Source: Planctomycetota bacterium (lineage in GTDB: Bacteria > Planctomycetota > Planctomycetia > Pirellulales > Pirellulaceae). Taken from it: a stretch of DNA of 19,537 bases. The position numbers and the translations under genes are program-made. The notes beneath the pieces are model-generated. The model ran no database searches, was not told the origin of the DNA, and saw only the letters and a list, made by a program, of their open reading frames with translations. Of this stretch, positions 7,497 to 15,149 are shown one piece after another; within the stretch, counting starts at the first letter, position 1; each line of letters opens with the position of its first letter. The stretch covers positions 1 to 19,537 of the forward strand of contig JAJRVM010000202.1 in assembly GCA_024277285.1 (NCBI GenBank), given 5' to 3'.

Positions 7497-7524
7497 TTGA
7501 CTTTTGCCCTCGTGCGGGAATAAT
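7497..7524 (+). promoter_or_regulatory. sigma70-like promoter candidate for the small gene at 7682
   Basis: TTGACT (7497-7502) and AATAAT (7519-7524) each match the consensus boxes at five of six positions, with a 16-base spacer. Transcription would start near 7531 and give a leader of about 150 bases containing the triple repeat. This is pattern matching only. Confidence 0.45.
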
Positions 7525-7586
7525 CAGCTGTTCGCATGCTCACTGCGTTCTCGCTGTGCGCGGTTCTTGCCGTTGAGCGGCGCTGT

Positions 7587-7625
7587 CGACACTTAAGGGC
7601 GACACTTAAAGGCGACATTTAAAGG
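7587..7625 (+). repeat. 13-bp direct repeat, three tandem copies, in the leader of the small gene
   Basis: The three units cgacacttaaggg (7587-7599), cgacacttaaagg (7600-7612) and cgacatttaaagg (7613-7625) are contiguous and differ by one or two bases. The array ends 56 bases before the ATG at 7682. Its position and iteron-like nature suggest a binding site for a regulator or a repeated mRNA motif; slippage is the simpler alternative. Confidence 0.8.
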
Positions 7626-7681
7626 CCATCGCGGCCGCATCAATATTTTTTCGTTTTGCGGTGTGGAGGGAATTAAGTCCA

Positions 7682-7912
7682 ATGCAGTCTCCAAAGGTAC
7701 GTAACGTTTTCGAGGCCATCTTGAAGTACGGTCACGACGAAGACTTTGCACCGAAGATCGGTGACGAGTTTAGTTCGACGGACGCGCCCGCCGGGTCAAC
7801 CGACAAGATCGACATTTTGCGTCGGCGCGTGGAGTCGGGTGAACCGTTGTGGCATACCGAGGATCGGTCGGACTACAGTGGTCTGACCGGCGCTGTCCGG
7901 CCCCGCGAGTAG
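7682..7912 (+). CDS. small protein of unknown function (76 residues)
   Basis: The start at 7682 is chosen because GGAGGG (7665-7670) lies 11 bases upstream; the GTG at 7661 would overlap this site. The product is soluble and acidic, with no signal peptide and no membrane segment. It reads PKVRNVFEAILKYGHDEDFAP near the N-terminus (one helix), has a Ser/Thr/Asp-rich middle, and ends with IDILRRRVESGEPLWHTEDR and then a YSGLTGAVRPRE tail. The central charged helix and the Trp/Tyr-containing tail look conserved, and the gene has its own promoter candidate, leader repeat and strong terminator. I do not recognise the family. It stands alone between the tmk-holB operon and the efflux adaptor. Confidence 0.7.
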   Translation: MQSPKVRNVFEAILKYGHDEDFAPKIGDEFSSTDAPAGSTDKIDILRRRVESGEPLWHTEDRSDYSGLTGAVRPRE

Positions 7913-7984
7913 AATGCGGGGCGCGAGCAGAGGCGGACGGGCTGGCCGATCGCGGTTTTCGTGAAAGCCGATGCGGATCATCAC

Positions 7985-8020
7985 AAAGGAGGCGGGAGCT
8001 GATCCCGCCTCCTTTTGTTG
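7985..8020 (+). terminator. strong rho-independent terminator after the small gene
   Basis: A perfect 13-bp stem, AAAGGAGGCGGGA (7985-7997) and TCCCGCCTCCTTT (8003-8015), encloses a five-base loop and is followed by TTTGTTG with the stem's own T-tract. Because the arm pair is A-rich on one side and T-rich on the other, it could work in both directions. It lies 72 bases after the stop at 7912. Confidence 0.85.
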
Positions 8021-8147
8021 GTTCACCGCTTAGCGCAAAATGCACGCGGAGTGGTTTCTAACGACGATAAGCGGGTCTCCGCGGTCCCTTGCACGGCAAA
8101 CGGATAGTCGCCTGTTTTCTTGACAAGACTTAATCGAGGATGCATCG

Positions 8148-9332
8148 ATGCGGACTTACGCATGGACAGCGGTATGGGTCGGACTACTGGCGTTTGCCGG
8201 ATGCGGCCGCAAGAACGAATATCAGGCGCCGCCGCCGCCGCCCGTCCAAGTCGCGGTCCCGCTGCGTCAGAGCGTTTCGGACTACCTGGAAGAGACCGGC
8301 ACCACCGAGGCCGTTGCTCAAGTCGACGTCCGTGCTCGAGTCCGCGGTTTTATCGACGAGGTGAAGTTTGAGCCGTTTACCGACGTCACGGAAGGACAGG
8401 TCTTGTATGTGATCGAGCCGCGCCAGTATGAGGCCGCCGTAGCGGCCGCCGAGGCAGCGGTTGCGGCCAGCCATGTAAAAGTAGACCGTGCGAAGATCGA
8501 ATTTGACCGACAGACGAAGATGTTTGAACAGAACGCCACGCCCGAACGAAACCTGGTGGCCGCGAAGGCCGACTATGACGCGGCGGAGGCGGAACTCCTG
8601 GCGACCGAGGCGAAATTGGACCGCGATAGGCTAGACCTGGAGTACACGCAGGTGAAGGCGCCGATCGCCGGACGTGTCGCCAAAACGCTCATCAAGAAAG
8701 GGAACTTGGTGGACGGCAACGAGGCCACACAACTAACGACGATCGTCAACTACGATCAGATCTACGCGAACTTCTTTATCAGCGAAATGCAATTACTTCG
8801 GCTGGCCAGCGAGCCTGGGCGCGAGGGCCTTCGAGGTTCCCCAACACTCGAAGACAAGCAATCTATCAAGATGTTTCTCGGCCGTGAAGTCGACGAGGGA
8901 TTCCCGTTCGAAGGACATTTCGACTCGGCGGATCTGGCCGTCGACCAGAGTACGGGGACGTATCAAATCCGAGGCATCTTTGCGAACCCCGACAAAACGA
9001 TTCTTCCCGGGCTGTTTGTTCGGATTAAGATTCCCGGCAAAGAGATCGAGAACGCGCTGCTCGTCCCCGAATATTGCCTCTCGTCCGACCAAGCCGGACG
9101 CTTCCTCTTGATCGTGAACGGCGAAAACGTTGTTGAGCGACGCGATGTCGTTGTCGGTATGAAACAGCGAATCGGTACGACAAGGTTCGTAGTCATTGAA
9201 CAAGGTCTGCAGCCGGACGATCGGATCGTGGTCAACGGTCTGCAACGTGCAAGGCCCGAAGCGAAGGTCGACCCGAAGCCGGTGGACATGTTACCGACCG
9301 AGGCGACCTCCTCCTTGGAAGCCAAACCGTAG
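8148..9332 (+). CDS. RND efflux periplasmic adaptor (membrane fusion protein), probable lipoprotein
   Basis: The ATG follows CGAGGA with seven bases between. The 394-residue product has a short hydrophobic leader and a lipobox-like AFAGC with C19, then a Pro-rich linker (PPPPPVQVAV, 28-37). The biotinyl/lipoyl-like half motif VDVRARVRGFIDEV (59-72) pairs with the second half YTQVKAPIAGRVAKTLIKKGN (166-186). Between them lies a long helical hairpin (about 93-168, Ala/Glu/Lys-rich). Beta-barrel and membrane-proximal domains follow (GTYQIRGIFANPDKTILPGLFVRIKIP). This is the AcrA/MexA architecture, which bridges an RND pump to an outer-membrane channel. The likely pump partner is the RND gene at 9488-12613, which is encoded on the opposite strand and convergent. 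No outer-membrane factor is in the window. Confidence 0.93.
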   Translation: MRTYAWTAVWVGLLAFAGCGRKNEYQAPPPPPVQVAVPLRQSVSDYLEETGTTEAVAQVDVRARVRGFIDEVKFEPFTDVTEGQVLYVIEPRQYEAAVAAAEAAVAASHVKVDRAKIEFDRQTKMFEQNATPERNLVAAKADYDAAEAELLATEAKLDRDRLDLEYTQVKAPIAGRVAKTLIKKGNLVDGNEATQLTTIVNYDQIYANFFISEMQLLRLASEPGREGLRGSPTLEDKQSIKMFLGREVDEGFPFEGHFDSADLAVDQSTGTYQIRGIFANPDKTILPGLFVRIKIPGKEIENALLVPEYCLSSDQAGRFLLIVNGENVVERRDVVVGMKQRIGTTRFVVIEQGLQPDDRIVVNGLQRARPEAKVDPKPVDMLPTEATSSLEAKP

Positions 9333-9487
9333 TCGCTTTGGCTTCGGCGACTACCGTACGATGGACGTCCCCGTCCGTCCAATCCAACCAAGACGGACGG
9401 GACGTCCATCGTACGGGCGGCGGGACGTCCATCGTGCGGGCAAGCGGGACGTCCATCGTACGGGCAGTTTCTTTTCCGGCGTTCGCC
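9333..9487. other. convergent gap between efflux adaptor and RND pump
   Basis: The gap lies between two gene ends. It holds a small hairpin (AGTCGC 9331-9336, which overlaps the adaptor stop codon, pairing with GCGACT 9347-9352) and the palindrome/direct-repeat cluster listed separately. No gene is seen. Confidence 0.6.
9354..9464. repeat. long inverted repeat followed by two further direct copies
   Basis: The left arm (9354-9379) and right arm (9392-9416) pair over about 25 bp with a single bulged base and a 12-base loop. The right arm's 20-bp word cgggacgtccatcgtacggg (9398-9417) recurs at 9421-9440 (one change, g for a) and 9445-9464. Starts are 23 and 24 bases apart, so all three direct copies sit close to a regular spacing. 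Located between two gene ends, the hairpin can serve as a bidirectional terminator, but the extra copies suggest an interspersed repeat cluster. Confidence 0.85.
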
Positions 9488-12400
9488 TTACGATTTCCCG
9501 GTCTTCGGCTCTTGGCTTCGAGTCCTGAACTCGCTGATCGACTGAAAGACGACAAAAAACGTAGGCACAAACAGCAGCGAGAACAACGTCGCGGCGATCA
9601 TTCCCCCGACAACGGCATTTCCGACGGCCTGACGACTCGCTGCCCCCGCACCGCTCGCAACCAGCAGCGGCAGGAATCCCAAGATCGACGAGAAGGCGGT
9701 CATTAGGATCGCTCGAAACCGCAGCCTCGCCGCCTCGGTCGCGGCTTCGCGAATGCTAATTCCTTCGCGACGCTTCTCGCTCGCGAATTCAACGATCAGA
9801 ATCGCGTTTTTGCTGGCCAATGCCACGAGCAACACGATGCCGATTTGCGTGTACGTATTGCTGGTCGCCCCACGAAACATCAAAGCCGCCACCACTCCCA
9901 AAGCCGCCAACGGTACGACCAAGATCACAGCGGCCGGACTGGTCCAACTCTCATATTGTGCCGCGAGAACCAGGAAAACGAAGACGACGGCGAGTACGAA
10001 AATCACGTACTGCTCGTTCCCGACACTCTTCTCCTGGTAGGACATCCCTGTCCACTCGTAGCCCATGGAGGACGGCAGTTTCTCGTCGGTCAGTTGCTCC
10101 ATCAACGTCAGGGCTTGCCCGGAGCTATAACCGGGGGCAGGTTCTCCGTTGATCTGAGCGCTCGGATACAGGTTGTAACGTTGAATCACCTGAGGTCCCA
10201 AGGTCTCAGTCACCCGCGTGAACGTTCCCAGCGGAATCATATCGCCGGCCCGGTTGCGCACATCTAAACTGCGAATATCCGACGCATCGACGCGAAATTG
10301 ACGATCGGCCTGCACGCGGACCTGCCAAGTTCGGCCAAACCGGTTGAAGTCGTTGACATAGGCCGACCCCAGATAAGCCTGCAGGGTGCTGAACACGGTG
10401 CTGAGCGGAATATCGAGCGTTTTGACTTTTGTGCGATTGATGTCGGCAAACAGTTGCGGCACGCCCGAGCGAAACGTCGTCGAGACGGCCGTTAGACTGG
10501 CCTGAGCGCCCGCATCGACGACGATCTCGTCCGAAAGCGTCTGCATTTCCACCAGTCCGGTACCACCTCGGTCTTGCAATTGCATCTGAAACCCGCCGGC
10601 ATTCCCCAGACCGTCGATGGGGGGTGGAATAAAGGCGATCGCGAGGGCCTCTGGGATCTTCGCGAACTCACGGCGAATGTGCGCGACGATCGCGTCTTGG
10701 CTGAGACTAGGGTCCTTCCGTTCATCCCACGGATCGAACACGATGGCCACCATCCCCAGGTTCGATCCCGTCGTCCCGGACAAGATCGAATAGCCACCAA
10801 TTGCCACTCGGTCCGCGACCCCTGGCGTTTTCGCCAGAATCCGATCGACGTGTTCCATCACCTTGGAAGTCCGCTGAAGCGAGGCGGCATCCGGCAACTG
10901 AATGTTGGCGAAGACATAGCCCTGATCCTCGGTCGGCATGAACCCCGTTGGCAATTGCGAGAAGCCCCAGCCGGTGACGCCAATGAGGGCCGCGAAGAGG
11001 ATCATTACCAGGGCCACGAATCGGACCATTCGCCGAATGACGCCGTTGTATCCGGCCGTCGAAACGTCAAAGCCCTTGTTGAAAGCTCGAAAGAAAAAGA
11101 ACCGCGCCACGGGTGTCTTGCGCATCAACATGCCGCATAGCGCCGGACTGAGGGTGAGTGCATTGACGGTGCTGATCAGAACGGCGGCTGAAATCGTCAG
11201 CGCGAATTGTCGATACATTTGCCCCGTAATGCCGCCGATGAACGCCGTCGGGACGAATACGGCTAGCAGCACGAGCGTGGTGGCGATCACCGGCCCCGTA
11301 ATTTCCTCCATCGCCTTGACCGCAGCCTCCTTGCTGCTCAGCCCAGCAACGACGTGCCGCGTCGTGTTCTCAACCACCACGATCGAATCGTCGACCACGA
11401 TTCCGATCGCAAGAATCACTCCGAACAGCGTCAACATGTTGACCGAAAAGCCGAGCATTGCCATCGCCGCAAACGTACCGATCAGCGAAACCGGGATCGC
11501 GGCGCACGGGACAACCGTCGCTCTCCAGTCTTGCAGGAAGATATAGATCACGATCACGACCAGCACGACGGCGACGAACAAGGTTGAATAGACTTCGTTG
11601 ATCGAAGCTTCGACAAACTTCGTGGTATCAAACGGAATGTCGTATTGCATCCCCTTGGGGAATCGGCGACTCACCTCTTGCATTTTCGTATGAATCGCTG
11701 CGGCCAAATCGAGTGCGTTGGCGCCGGGCAGTTGGTAGATGGAGATCGCCGCCGCCGCTTTCCCGTTATGACTCGCAAGATAGTTGTAGCTCTTGCCGCC
11801 CAGTTCGACGGTGGCCACGTCTCGTATCCGAGTGATACGGCCGCCCTCGGCCGTCTTGATGATCAGGGCCTCGAATTCTTCCGGGGTCTCGAGTCGCCCC
11901 TTGGTGTTGACCACCAACTGGAACGCGGTTCCCGCCGGCGCCGGCGGCTCACCCACTCGCCCCGCAGCAACCTGCACGTTCTGTTCGGCGATCGTCGCCA
12001 CAACATCTTCGGTGGTCAGGCCACGGGCCTTCAGTTTGCGCGGGTCCAACCACACGCGCATACTGTACTCTTCGGCGCCAAATATCATGACGGATCCTAC
12101 GCCACGAATACGGCTGAGTTCATCTTTAATGTTGATGTTCGCGTAGTTGGTAAGAAACAGCGAGTCGTGGTTCGCGTCGGAAGTTAGCGTAATAAACTGA
12201 ACGATCTGCGTAGATTGCTTCTTGGTAGTGATCCCTTGCCGGCGCGCATCTTCCGGCAACTTCGATTGCGCGATCGCGACGCGGTTTTGGACGAGCACCG
12301 TGGCCATATCCATGTCCGTCCCGATTTCGAACGTCACGTTGAGCGTGTAGGATCCGTCGTCGACGCTGTTGGAGGACATGTAGATCATGTTCTCGACGCC

Positions 12401-12613
12401 GTTTACCTCTTGCTCAATCGGCGCCGCGACCGTTTCCGCCACGACCTTCGCGTTCGCCCCAGGATAGAACGCGGTGACCTGAACCGTCGGCGGCGACATC
12501 TCCGGAAACTTCGCTACCGGCAGACCACTCAACGAGACGGCACCGGCGATGATAAAGACGAGCGAAATAACGGTCGCAAAAATCGGTCGGAAAATAAAGA
12601 ATCGTGAAATCAT
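9488..12613 (-). CDS. RND (HAE1-type) multidrug efflux pump inner-membrane protein
   Basis: The 1041-residue product has the full AcrB/MexB plan: TM1 at the N-terminus (about 9-29), the first large periplasmic loop, TM2-TM6 (from about 340), a second periplasmic loop, and TM8-TM12 at the end. The proton relay is intact, with two Asp in TM4 (IGIVVDDSIVVVEN, D408 and D409) and a Lys in TM10 (ALASKNAILIVEFA, K935). The family exports drugs and other hydrophobic compounds in exchange for protons. It works as a trimer with a periplasmic adaptor and an outer-membrane channel. The specific substrate cannot be read from the sequence. The ATG at 12613 has no strong Shine-Dalgarno. The gene is convergent with the adaptor gene at 8148. 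Confidence 0.95.
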   Translation of the reverse strand: MISRFFIFRPIFATVISLVFIIAGAVSLSGLPVAKFPEMSPPTVQVTAFYPGANAKVVAETVAAPIEQEVNGVENMIYMSSNSVDDGSYTLNVTFEIGTDMDMATVLVQNRVAIAQSKLPEDARRQGITTKKQSTQIVQFITLTSDANHDSLFLTNYANINIKDELSRIRGVGSVMIFGAEEYSMRVWLDPRKLKARGLTTEDVVATIAEQNVQVAAGRVGEPPAPAGTAFQLVVNTKGRLETPEEFEALIIKTAEGGRITRIRDVATVELGGKSYNYLASHNGKAAAAISIYQLPGANALDLAAAIHTKMQEVSRRFPKGMQYDIPFDTTKFVEASINEVYSTLFVAVVLVVIVIYIFLQDWRATVVPCAAIPVSLIGTFAAMAMLGFSVNMLTLFGVILAIGIVVDDSIVVVENTTRHVVAGLSSKEAAVKAMEEITGPVIATTLVLLAVFVPTAFIGGITGQMYRQFALTISAAVLISTVNALTLSPALCGMLMRKTPVARFFFFRAFNKGFDVSTAGYNGVIRRMVRFVALVMILFAALIGVTGWGFSQLPTGFMPTEDQGYVFANIQLPDAASLQRTSKVMEHVDRILAKTPGVADRVAIGGYSILSGTTGSNLGMVAIVFDPWDERKDPSLSQDAIVAHIRREFAKIPEALAIAFIPPPIDGLGNAGGFQMQLQDRGGTGLVEMQTLSDEIVVDAGAQASLTAVSTTFRSGVPQLFADINRTKVKTLDIPLSTVFSTLQAYLGSAYVNDFNRFGRTWQVRVQADRQFRVDASDIRSLDVRNRAGDMIPLGTFTRVTETLGPQVIQRYNLYPSAQINGEPAPGYSSGQALTLMEQLTDEKLPSSMGYEWTGMSYQEKSVGNEQYVIFVLAVVFVFLVLAAQYESWTSPAAVILVVPLAALGVVAALMFRGATSNTYTQIGIVLLVALASKNAILIVEFASEKRREGISIREAATEAARLRFRAILMTAFSSILGFLPLLVASGAGAASRQAVGNAVVGGMIAATLFSLLFVPTFFVVFQSISEFRTRSQEPKTGKS

Positions 12614-12912
12614 TAGAGATCAACGCGGCCCTTACGGTAGGTGTGCTCTTGATTTGCTTCGCACGTCGAAACGAGCACGCATTCTAGTGCAATCAGACCA
12701 TCGTGATAATATTACGTCTCTGCGATAACCTGCGAAATCTGCGTTTCGAACTGTCTTCGGAAATCGCGAGCGTTACCAAAGCACTGACGTTCGGTTTGCC
12801 GCTTGGCCTCTGGGGCTCCATAATGGGCGGAGACCATCGAGATCGATCGACGAGATCTTGTCTTGCGAGAGAACGAGTTCAATCGAACGTTGATAGGAGA
12901 ATCCAACGGCCA
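12614..12912. other. divergent gap between the RND pump gene and the deacetylase gene
   Basis: The start sites of two divergent genes bound this gap, so it should hold both promoters. I could not single out either. TAATAT (12706-12711) is a possible -10 box for the plus strand but has no good -35. The frame of the deacetylase is open back to 12703, but that extension is Arg/Ser-rich and does not look conserved. Confidence 0.4.
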
Positions 12913-13602
12913 ATGCTTGACGTCTTGATCATCGCACCGCATCCCGACGACGCCGAACTGGGAATGGGTGGAGCCATTTGCCGTTTTCTTGACGAAGGGT
13001 TGCGAGTGGGGGTTCTGGATCTGACCGATGGGGAGCCGACGCCTCACGGCAGCCCGAAACTTCGCGCCGCGGAAACCGCTCGTGCAACGCAAGTGTTGGG
13101 GCTGCCGTGGCGCGAGAACCTGGGGTTGCCCAACCGGCAGCTCGAGCCAACGCTCGAGGCACGCCATCAGCTTGCCGCCGTCATTCGCCGAACTCGTCCA
13201 CGATGGTTGTTTGCACCCTTTTGGATCGACGCCCATCCGGACCACGTCGCCGCAACCGAGCTGGTCGAAGCGGCCCGCTTTTGGTCGAAGCTGACCAAGT
13301 GCGATATCCCCGGCGAACCTCACCATCCCGAGCGCATCTACAACTATTACTGCGTCCACCTCAAGATGACGGCTCAGCCCGATTTCGTGCTGGATATCAC
13401 TCCGTACTGGGACCGCAAGCTCGAGGCGATCGCGAGCTACCACAGCCAGTTCGTGACCGGACGTGAACACCTGCAACCGACGTTCTTGGAGCAGTTACGA
13501 GACGAAGCGGCGTATTGGGGAAAAGTCATCGGCAGGCCGTACGGCGAACCGTTCGCCTGCCGGGAACCGATCGGCCTGAGCAGCCTGTCGTCGCTCGTCT
13601 AG
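12913..13602 (+). CDS. bshB1: BshB1-like PIG-L/LmbE family N-acetyl sugar deacetylase
   Basis: The ATG at 12913 begins right at the conserved strand LDVLIIAPHPDD; an AGGAG lies about 13 bases upstream. The 229-residue product has the zinc site of the family: H10 and D13 with catalytic D12 in APHPDDAELGMGG, and H108/H111 in the motif DAHPDHVA. In the family, BshB1 removes the acetyl group from GlcNAc-malate during bacillithiol synthesis, and the sequence DLTDGEPTPHGSPKLRAAE followed by ARATQVLGLPWRENLGLP resembles that subgroup. PIG-L relatives that act on other N-acetylated sugars are the alternative. No bshA or bshC lies nearby, so the bacillithiol role is inference. The stop lies seven bases from the coaB stop on the other strand. 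Confidence 0.8.
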   Translation: MLDVLIIAPHPDDAELGMGGAICRFLDEGLRVGVLDLTDGEPTPHGSPKLRAAETARATQVLGLPWRENLGLPNRQLEPTLEARHQLAAVIRRTRPRWLFAPFWIDAHPDHVAATELVEAARFWSKLTKCDIPGEPHHPERIYNYYCVHLKMTAQPDFVLDITPYWDRKLEAIASYHSQFVTGREHLQPTFLEQLRDEAAYWGKVIGRPYGEPFACREPIGLSSLSSLV

Positions 13603-13609
13603 CTTACCT

Positions 13610-14257
13610 TCAAACGGAAGAACCACCCGAGCCGATCAATTCACGCTGAATCGTCGTGATGATCTGTTCCGCGACCTGAGACTTGGGACCTTTCGCCGAT
13701 AAGACGACACGCCCAGTCTTGTTTAACATTTCGATCTGCGTCTCCGTCGCTGTCATCGCGGCAGGAGCATTCAGGACGATGAGGTCGCAACTTTTCTTCT
13801 CAAGCTTAACGATCGCTCGGAAACGATGATCTTCCGTTTCCAGTGCAAACCCGACGACCCATTGGTCCGCTCGTTTTGCCGCCCCAAGCGTCGCCACAAT
13901 GTCTTCGGTTTCAATCAGGTGCAGTACCAAGGGTTCGCCTGTCTTGGCAATCTTCTGCTCCTCAATACGAACGGGTCGATAATCGCACGGCGCCGCGACA
14001 CCGATGAGCCCATCACAGTTGGCAAATTCACGTTGAGCGGCGGCGAGCATTTCGTCGGTCGTGACGACGGGAATCAGACGTGCTTCGGACGGATACGTCA
14101 CGTCGACGGGCCCCGTCACGATCGTGACACGATGGCCCGCCGCCAGCGCCGCTTCCGCCAACGCCGCCCCCATCCGCCCACTCGATGCGTTGCTAAGGAA
14201 TCGCACCGGATCCAAGTACTGGCGAGTCGGTCCGGAGGTGATCAGAATGCGCGTCAT
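13610..14257 (-). CDS. coaB: phosphopantothenate--cysteine ligase (CoaB, stand-alone)
   Basis: The 215-residue product catalyses the joining of 4'-phosphopantothenate and cysteine, the second of the two steps that in many bacteria are fused in CoaBC. It has the conserved start RILITSGPTRQYLDPVRFLSN, the SSGRMG loop (25-30), the nucleotide-binding TIVTGP (45-50), and the catalytic region AAPCDYRPVRIEEQKIAK (88-105), which corresponds to the AxxDY-K motif in E. coli CoaB. The ATG at 14257 overlaps the coaC stop in the sequence ATGA, so translation is coupled. It is the last gene of the operon. The cytosine-triphosphate versus ATP dependence cannot be decided here. Confidence 0.9.
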   Translation of the reverse strand: MTRILITSGPTRQYLDPVRFLSNASSGRMGAALAEAALAAGHRVTIVTGPVDVTYPSEARLIPVVTTDEMLAAAQREFANCDGLIGVAAPCDYRPVRIEEQKIAKTGEPLVLHLIETEDIVATLGAAKRADQWVVGFALETEDHRFRAIVKLEKKSCDLIVLNAPAAMTATETQIEMLNKTGRVVLSAKGPKSQVAEQIITTIQRELIGSGGSSV

Positions 14258-14811
14258 CTCGCGAGGTGCGTTTCGATCACTTCGGCAATCGCCTGCGGAT
14301 CGGCCATGCGTCCCACACCGGACTGTCGGCAACTGAGCCAACCCGATTCGGGACCGACCAAGTGCACACCATCCTCGCGTAATTGCCGAGCGTTGCGCTC
14401 AACGGCCGGATGCCGCCACATTTGATCATTCATTGCAGGGGCCAGTACAACGGGGCCAGAAAAGCACAAGTACAGTGTCGAGAGCAGATCATCGGCCTGA
14501 CCACCGGCAAACTTACTGAGGCAGCTGGCCGAGGCCGGCGCGACGGCGAGCAGATCGGCATCGCGGGCCAGTTCGATATGGGCCCCCAACGGAGAGCAAG
14601 GATCAAAGATTTCGGTGGCGACCGGGCGCCCCGTCAGCGCGGCAAACGTGGCCGTGCCGACAAACTGCTGCGCGGCGGACGTCATCACGACCGTCACCTC
14701 GGCATCCGCTTGGACGAGCTGGCTGACCAACGCGGCCGTCTTGTAGGCCGCGATACCGCCCGTGACGCCGATGAGCAACCGTCGCCCGGTCATCGATTGC
14801 CGATCGGTCAT
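14254..14811 (-). CDS. coaC: phosphopantothenoylcysteine decarboxylase (CoaC, stand-alone)
   Basis: The 185-residue flavoprotein decarboxylates phosphopantothenoylcysteine to 4'-phosphopantetheine. It has the flavin-binding [11 protein letters not shown] (15-25), the active-site His in [14 protein letters not shown] (H78), the PAMNDQMW motif (N128), and the [14 protein letters not shown] flap with the cysteine that donates reducing electrons (C161). All three catalytic residues are intact. The start ATG overlaps the rpoZ stop as ATGA and the stop overlaps the coaB start in the same way, so three genes are in a chain of overlaps. A second in-frame ATG at 14793 gives six fewer residues. Confidence 0.93.
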   Translation of the reverse strand: MTDRQSMTGRRLLIGVTGGIAAYKTAALVSQLVQADAEVTVVMTSAAQQFVGTATFAALTGRPVATEIFDPCSPLGAHIELARDADLLAVAPASASCLSKFAGGQADDLLSTLYLCFSGPVVLAPAMNDQMWRHPAVERNARQLREDGVHLVGPESGWLSCRQSGVGRMADPQAIAEVIETHLAR

Positions 14812-15071
14812 AGATTGGTTGGATCAAGGTCTGGCAAGCCGACCGGCTCTTGCGCCTCGCCCGTGATCCGCACCTCGTGCGACGTATCCAAATAGATCTT
14901 GTCCTGCAGGATTTCTTGCAGCACGATCTCCATCTTGTTGGCGGTGTTCGCCTCCACCAACGGTCGGCTCCCCGCGTTCAGAGCGACCAACCGTTTTTGG
15001 ATGAGCGTCGAGAGCTTGAAGCGGCCACCGACCTTGTTAACAATGCCTTCCTCTTTGAGATCTTCGAGCAT
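14808..15071 (-). CDS. rpoZ: RNA polymerase omega subunit
   Basis: The 87-residue product matches the small omega subunit, which helps fold and stabilise the beta' subunit. Residues 14-63 contain the usual [20 protein letters not shown] and then [18 protein letters not shown]. The position between gmk and the coaC/coaB pair is the standard bacterial order. A GGAG lies about ten bases before the ATG. The gap from the gmk stop is 78 bases, and the stop overlaps coaC as ATGA. Confidence 0.9.
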   Translation of the reverse strand: MLEDLKEEGIVNKVGGRFKLSTLIQKRLVALNAGSRPLVEANTANKMEIVLQEILQDKIYLDTSHEVRITGEAQEPVGLPDLDPTNL

Positions 15072-15149
15072 CGATTGATTTCTCCGAAATGCGTTGCTGC
15101 TTTGGATTCGTGCGTCTGGGCTCGCTTGCCCCGTACGTACCGCCGTTCG

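Larger units (their letters stand above)
7349..7681. other. gap holding promoter and leader of the small gene at 7682
   Basis: I see no gene in this stretch. It contains the best sigma70-like promoter candidate of the window (7497-7524) and a triple 13-bp repeat (7587-7625), both listed separately. The bases just after the holB stop show no clear terminator, so some readthrough from the tmk-holB operon is possible. Confidence 0.5.

Noticed and set aside
7587..7625. CRISPR-like array
   Set aside because: The 13-bp units are contiguous without spacers and there are only three of them; no cas genes are nearby.
8120..8125. TTGACA box just upstream of the efflux adaptor
   Set aside because: It is a perfect -35 hexamer, but the -10 position would fall inside the ribosome binding site and start codon region, leaving no usable promoter.
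10938..12607. Long plus-strand frames inside the RND pump gene
   Set aside because: They are antisense shadows of a gene whose complete protein family match is clear.
12703..12912. 70-residue N-terminal extension of the deacetylase
   Set aside because: The extension does not look conserved and the ATG at 12913 is at the start of the conserved core strand; AGGAG lies upstream of it.
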